DNA of 10,150 nucleotides from an uncultured Patescibacteria group bacterium. Its GTDB lineage: Bacteria > Patescibacteriota > Microgenomatia > UBA1406 > GWC2-37-13. The notes beneath the pieces are model-generated. The model saw only the letters and a program-made list of their open reading frames with translations, was not told the origin of the DNA and searched no databases. Below, piece after piece: positions 6,534 through 10,150 of this stretch. How positions within the stretch are numbered: the first letter of the stretch is position 1; every line of letters begins with the position of its first letter. A program made the position numbers and the translations under genes. The stretch is taken from assembly GCA_938010745.1 (NCBI GenBank), contig CALLVF010000034.1, positions 1 through 10,150 of the forward strand. The letters are read 5' to 3'.

Positions 6534-7763
6534 ATGTTTCATACAAAATTGAAATTTATAATTCAAAGGATTAAAAATATTTTACATTTATTTGAGGCAA
6601 TTGTCGCTAATATTTATTATCAATTTCCCAGTAAAAAATTAAAGGTGATTGGGATAACTGGAACAGATGGAAAAACAACAACCACACATCTGATTTACCA
6701 TATTTTAAAATCAGCTGGCAAGAAAGTCTCAATGATTTCAACGGTTTACGCCAAAATTGGAGAAGAAAGTATTGATACTGGTTTGCACACTACCACCCCG
6801 GGAGTTTTTTTTCTTCAGAAACTTTTAAAAAAATCAATAGAAAATGGCGATGAATACTTTATCCTGGAAACCACCTCTCATGCTCTCGATCAAAATCGAG
6901 TATGGGGAATAAAATTTGCCGTAGGACTAATCACTAACATAACCCATGAACATTTAGATTACCATAAGAGCTATCAAAATTATCTTAAAACAAAAGTTAC
7001 GTTATTAAAAAAAGCTGAAGCGAGATTTGTAAATACTGAAGATGAATCCTATCGATTTATCAAAAATTATAAATTAAAAATTGAGGGTTATAATCAAAAG
7101 TTAAAAATTTTGAAGGCAGTAGGTAATTTAACAAAATTTAATCGCCAAAATTATGCCGCTGCCTATTCAGTTTGTCATTATTTAGGCTTAACTGATAGGC
7201 AAATAATCGAGGCGATGAAATCTTTTAAATTGCCACCAGGTCGAATGGAGTTAGTTTATAATGGGTTATTTAAAGTGATCATTGATTTTGCTCATACTCC
7301 TAATGCTTTTAGGCAAGTTTTGCCGGAAGTAATAAGCAAATATCTTAAAAAAAGAGGAAGACTAATTCATGTTTTTGGAGCTGCAGGTTTAAGGGATGAT
7401 AGTAAGCGTCCCCTAATGGGTGAGGTCAGCGCTTATTACTCTGATGTTGTTATTTTAACGGAAGAAGATTATCGAACTGAGAATTTGTACAAGATCTGTA
7501 AACAAATTGCCTCAGGTATCCTAAAAAAAAAATTTAAATTCATTGACAAAAATCTACTAAGCGGGGATGCTAAAAAAATTTATACAATAATTCCCAATCG
7601 AGATGAAGCAATAAGAAAAGCGATTGATATTGCTCAAAAAAATGATGTGGTTATTATTACCGGTAAAGCTCATGAAAAAAGTCTTTGTCGGGGAAAAATT
7701 GAATATCGGTGGGATGAGTTTGCCACTGTTTTAAAATATGTTAATTTACGATCAAAAACTTAA
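6534..7763 (+). CDS. murE: MurE-like UDP-MurNAc-tripeptide ligase lacking the N-terminal UDP-binding domain
   Basis: MurE is a cytoplasmic ATP-dependent ligase adding the third residue (meso-diaminopimelate, lysine or another diamino acid) to UDP-MurNAc-L-Ala-D-Glu. MurE features in the 409 residues are: P-loop GTDGKTTT (43-50), HTTTPG (85-90), ETTSHAL (112-118), THEHLDYH (137-144), YLKTK (150-154) with the likely carbamylated lysine, DFAHTPNA (251-258), FGAAGLRDDSKRP (281-293) and GKAHE (377-381). The P-loop comes only about 40 residues in, so domain 1, which normally binds the UDP moiety, is missing; a basic, amphipathic helix (1-33) takes its place. Canonical MurE has about 490 residues. 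The specificity motif DNPR appears as EDYR (311-314): the Arg that contacts meso-DAP is kept, but the rest differs, so the third amino acid cannot be assigned. It lies 15 bases after ftsI and overlaps pgeF by 26 bases. Confidence 0.9.
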   Translation: MFHTKLKFIIQRIKNILHLFEAIVANIYYQFPSKKLKVIGITGTDGKTTTTHLIYHILKSAGKKVSMISTVYAKIGEESIDTGLHTTTPGVFFLQKLLKKSIENGDEYFILETTSHALDQNRVWGIKFAVGLITNITHEHLDYHKSYQNYLKTKVTLLKKAEARFVNTEDESYRFIKNYKLKIEGYNQKLKILKAVGNLTKFNRQNYAAAYSVCHYLGLTDRQIIEAMKSFKLPPGRMELVYNGLFKVIIDFAHTPNAFRQVLPEVISKYLKKRGRLIHVFGAAGLRDDSKRPLMGEVSAYYSDVVILTEEDYRTENLYKICKQIASGILKKKFKFIDKNLLSGDAKKIYTIIPNRDEAIRKAIDIAQKNDVVIITGKAHEKSLCRGKIEYRWDEFATVLKYVNLRSKT

Positions 7764-8481
7764 AATCTTTTACTCAAATAAAATAAACGATAGCAGATAT
7801 TTCGCCGGTTTTGGCACCCGTTCTCTTGGTGATGCCAGAAAAATTGCCAATATTTTTAATTTTTTTAGCAAAACAAATACTTCCTACAAAACACTTGTTC
7901 TTCCCGAACAAATCCATTCTACAAACATTGCTCTTCTAAAAGAAAAAATTACTGAAACTTTTAAAAAAATTGAAGAAGTTGATGGGTTAATTACAGTCGA
8001 ATCGAAAATGATTCTTACCGTAAAGACGGCAGATTGTTTACAGATAATTTTTGCCGATAAAAAAAAAGGGATAATTGGTATTTCCCATCAAGGTTGGAGA
8101 GGTAGTAGAAAAAGAATGGTTGAAAATATGGTAAAAAAGATGATTGAGGTGGGAAGTAGAAAAGAAGATATTTTAATTGCCTTTGGTCCCTCAATTGGTA
8201 GTTGTTGTTATGATATTACCAAGGATCGTTATTATCTTTTTTTGGAGGAATTTAATGGTTACTCCGATAAAATTTTCACTTGGCGTTCTGGTAAATGTTA
8301 CTTAAATTTACCACTTTTAAATTATTTACTATTAGTAAATTTTGGGATTCCAAAAGAGAATATTGATTTTTTCCCTTTCTGTACCAAATGTGATCACAAA
8401 CGTTTTTTTTCATTTAGACGGGAGAGAAATAATAATAAAAAATATGGAGAAATGTTAAGTTTTATTTTAAAGCTTGACTAG
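7738..8481 (+). CDS. pgeF: PgeF/YfiH peptidoglycan editing factor (multicopper polyphenol oxidase/FAMIN fold)
   Basis: The 247-residue protein belongs to the YfiH/YlmD/FAMIN family. E. coli PgeF prevents wrong first residues (L-Ser or Gly instead of L-Ala) from entering the stem peptide. Other members show purine nucleoside phosphorylase and adenosine deaminase activities. The metal site typical of the family is visible: H60 in PEQIHST, C100 in KTADCLQI and H117 in SHQGWRGS. Other motifs are GPSIGSCCYDI and the C-terminal FCTKCDHKRFFSFRRE. The length is normal. The ATG overlaps the murE 3' end by 26 bases, and there is no ribosome site, so coupling is likely. Its place directly before murC fits an editing role, since MurC is the ligase whose errors PgeF corrects. 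Which activity dominates here cannot be told from sequence. Confidence 0.9.
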   Translation: MLIYDQKLKIFYSNKINDSRYFAGFGTRSLGDARKIANIFNFFSKTNTSYKTLVLPEQIHSTNIALLKEKITETFKKIEEVDGLITVESKMILTVKTADCLQIIFADKKKGIIGISHQGWRGSRKRMVENMVKKMIEVGSRKEDILIAFGPSIGSCCYDITKDRYYLFLEEFNGYSDKIFTWRSGKCYLNLPLLNYLLLVNFGIPKENIDFFPFCTKCDHKRFFSFRRERNNNKKYGEMLSFILKLD

Positions 8482-8516
8482 ACTAATTTGAAAAAATTAA
8501 AAATTTTTTATCTAAT

Positions 8517-9974
8517 ATGAATCTATTAAAGCAAGCAAAAAATATATTTATCGTTGGCATAAAAGGGGTGGCGATGGCCAATTTAGCTTTAATTTTCAAA
8601 AAAATGGGTAAGATGGTTAGTGGATGCGATGTGAAGGAGGAGTTTATTACCGATGATCTTTTAAAAAAAAACAGGATTAGTTGGCAGAAAGGTTTTAACC
8701 AACTGCCTGATAATATTGATTTAATTATTTATTCGGCAGCTCATGGTGGAGTAAATAATCCTTTAATTGATCAGGCTAAAAAAAAGGGTATAAAATCAAT
8801 CTCTCAAGCCCAAGTATTAGGTTATCTTATGAGTGATTTTGAAACAAAAATTGCTGTTTGTGGTAGTCATGGTAAAACCACCACCGCTTCTCTTCTTGTT
8901 TATTCACTAATCCAACTAGACAAAAAACCTAGCTATTTAGTTGGAACACCCAAGTTCAATGATTTTTGGGGTGGAGATTATCAAAAAAGTGAATTTTTTG
9001 TGGCGGAGGCTGATGAATATGCTACGAGTCCTCCCGCTGTTAAAACACCAAAATTTCACTTCCTTACTCCAGACTTCATAATTGCCACAAATATAGATTT
9101 TGATCATCCCGATGTCTACAAAGATATTAACCACACAAGAAAAGCTTTTTTTAAGTTTTTTGCCAATCGAAAGTTGATTTTAAACATTGATGATCCTAGT
9201 CTTGTTGAAGCAACTAAAACATTAAAGTGTTTAAAATTAATTACTTATGGTTTCTCAAAAGAAGCTCAATATCAAATAGTTAATTGGAAAACCAATGAGG
9301 ATGGAACAGAGTTTTCGCTAAAAAAAAATGACTATGTAAAAGATTGTCAAGATTTTTTAAAAGCGACATGGAAAAAAAATCATCGAACTGAAGAAATTGC
9401 CGCCTTTAAAATTTCCCTTTTTGGTCAACATAACATCGCCAATGCCACTGCTGTAGTTATTCTACTTTTTCAACTAGGTTTTGGAGAAGAAGAGATAAGA
9501 AATGCTATTATTAGTTTTACTGGGGCAAAAAGACGGTTTGAAAAGATATATTCAAGAGGCATTTTTTTATTCGATGACTACGCTCATCATCCCCGTGAAA
9601 TTATGGCAACCATTGAGGCAGCCAGAAAAAGATTTCCTCGAAGAAGAATAATTGTAATCTTTCAACCCCATACCTATTCGCGTACAATGTCGCTTTTACA
9701 AGATTTTGCTAACAGTTTATCCTATGCTGATCAAGCTTTTATTCTTCCTATTTTTTCCTCAGCAAGAGAAAAAAAAGAAAATTTTTCCGTTTCCTCATCT
9801 GATATTGGGGAATTAAACCCCAATAAGTTAATACTTGTTTCCTCTAAAGCTAATTTGATTAAACAATTATCTTCTTTTCTTCAACAGGGAGATGTTATTT
9901 TTACCATGGGGGCAGGAGATGTTTATAAGCTTAAAAATGATATAATAAAACTAATAGCCAATGTTAAATCATAA
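8517..9974 (+). CDS. murC: UDP-N-acetylmuramate--L-alanine ligase MurC
   Basis: MurC is a cytoplasmic ATP-dependent ligase that joins L-alanine to UDP-MurNAc, the first step of stem-peptide assembly. The 485-residue protein has all three Mur-ligase domains. The N-terminal UDP-binding domain has FIVGIKGVAMANLA (11-24) and SAAHGGVNNP (73-82). The central ATPase has P-loop GSHGKTTTAS (116-125), EADE (164-167), TNIDFDHPDVY (191-201) and GQHNIANA (303-310). The C-terminal domain has GAKRRFE (336-342), DDYAHHP (353-359), QPHTYSR (383-389) and GAGDVY (465-470). Length is normal. The related murein-recycling ligase Mpl shares EADEY-type residues, but the cluster position and the N-terminal MurC pattern favour MurC. 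It starts 35 bases after pgeF, in an A/T-only gap with no clear ribosome site, and overlaps murB by 14 bases. Confidence 0.93.
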   Translation: MNLLKQAKNIFIVGIKGVAMANLALIFKKMGKMVSGCDVKEEFITDDLLKKNRISWQKGFNQLPDNIDLIIYSAAHGGVNNPLIDQAKKKGIKSISQAQVLGYLMSDFETKIAVCGSHGKTTTASLLVYSLIQLDKKPSYLVGTPKFNDFWGGDYQKSEFFVAEADEYATSPPAVKTPKFHFLTPDFIIATNIDFDHPDVYKDINHTRKAFFKFFANRKLILNIDDPSLVEATKTLKCLKLITYGFSKEAQYQIVNWKTNEDGTEFSLKKNDYVKDCQDFLKATWKKNHRTEEIAAFKISLFGQHNIANATAVVILLFQLGFGEEEIRNAIISFTGAKRRFEKIYSRGIFLFDDYAHHPREIMATIEAARKRFPRRRIIVIFQPHTYSRTMSLLQDFANSLSYADQAFILPIFSSAREKKENFSVSSSDIGELNPNKLILVSSKANLIKQLSSFLQQGDVIFTMGAGDVYKLKNDIIKLIANVKS

Positions 9975-10150
9975 AACAAAAATTGAAAGAAATAAAGATC
10001 TTTTTCCATACCTGACGATTAGAATTCACGCTAAGGCTGAATCTTTTTATGAGGCAAAAACAAGAGATGATTTAATTTGGGCAAAACATTATGCCAAGAC
10101 AAAAAATATTCCCATATTTATTTTGGGTGGAGGTTCAAATTTAGTACCTT
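9961..10150 (+). CDS. murB: UDP-N-acetylenolpyruvoylglucosamine reductase MurB, N-terminal part (cut by window edge)
   Basis: Only the first 63 codons are present. MurB is an FAD-dependent cytoplasmic reductase that makes UDP-MurNAc, the substrate of MurC. The visible part matches the start of the FAD-binding domain: YLTIRIHAKAESFYEAKTRD corresponds to the family segment T.RIGG.A..., followed by a helix (LIWAKHYAKTKNIP) and FILGGGSNLV, the glycine-rich flavin-binding motif (usually LGxGSN). The usual GG before the Ala is AK here. The ATG overlaps the 3' end of murC by 14 bases, and murC-murB order is common in dcw clusters. I translated it by hand, and the rest of the gene lies beyond the window. 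Confidence 0.88.
   Translation, partial: MLNHKTKIERNKDLFPYLTIRIHAKAESFYEAKTRDDLIWAKHYAKTKNIPIFILGGGSNLVP

Noticed and set aside
8474..8502. Possible internal promoter before murC (TTGACT, then TTAAAA after 17 bases)
   Set aside because: The -10 match is poor, and the -35 match lies in the last codons of pgeF. Chance is a sufficient explanation.
8491..8509. Perfect inverted repeat (AAAAAATT / AATTTTTT) between pgeF and murC as a terminator
   Set aside because: The stem is A/T only with a 3-base loop, so it is weak. Such palindromes are expected in DNA this AT-rich, and a stop here would split an otherwise continuous operon.
8937..9134. Minus-strand 65-codon open frame opposite murC
   Set aside because: It is antisense to the conserved EADE and DHPD region of murC, with no independent support.
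8517..9974. Mpl (murein-peptide recycling ligase) rather than MurC
   Set aside because: The EADEY segment is partly Mpl-like, but the N-terminal NP motif region, length and placement between pgeF and murB fit MurC better.
1..10150. Alternative genetic code with UGA read as glycine
   Set aside because: TGA is the stop of murJ, the AMP phosphorylase gene and ftsL at expected protein ends, and no gene needs read-through of TGA.

Overview
This AT-rich window holds eleven tightly packed genes, nine complete and two cut by the window edges. All are on two divergent blocks that meet in a gap of about 37 bases near position 3330-3363. The sequence suggests a member of the Patescibacteria (Candidate Phyla Radiation), perhaps Microgenomates-like. 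The reasons are the compact, overlapping genes, very low GC, a shortened MurE, scarce Shine-Dalgarno motifs, and an archaeal-type AMP phosphorylase of the kind known from CPR genomes. This placement is an inference. TGA ends several genes and never interrupts a coding frame, so the UGA-to-glycine code of Gracilibacteria and Absconditabacteria is not in use.

Left block, minus strand, read from 3326 towards 1: murJ (lipid II flippase), an AMP phosphorylase (deoA-type) overlapping murJ by 8 bases, and the 5' part of mltG (endolytic transglycosylase), which runs off the left edge. Two peptidoglycan genes thus enclose a nucleotide-salvage gene.

Right block, plus strand, 3364 to the right edge: a division and cell wall (dcw) cluster in the order mraZ, rsmH, ftsL-like, ftsI, murE, pgeF, murC, murB (partial). 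Spacing runs from overlaps of up to 35 bases to gaps of at most 35 bases, as expected for one operon. MurC and MurE add the first and third stem-peptide residues, MurB makes UDP-MurNAc, PgeF corrects wrong first residues, FtsI crosslinks septal wall, and MurJ across the divergent promoter flips the lipid-linked precursor. murF, mraY, murD, ftsW, murG, ftsQ, ftsA and ftsZ are not in the visible part.

The most informative non-coding feature is the divergent control region. It has a consensus-like promoter (TTGACA, 17-base spacer, TTTAAT) and four TGGTG direct repeats at an exact 10-base period, which run from the -10 region into the mraZ coding sequence. This matches the layout of MraZ autoregulatory boxes and implies that MraZ controls the dcw operon, probably murJ too. 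The predicted transcription start almost coincides with the mraZ ATG, so that message may be leaderless.

No RNA genes, mobile elements, CRISPR arrays or non-coding stretches above 300 bases were seen.
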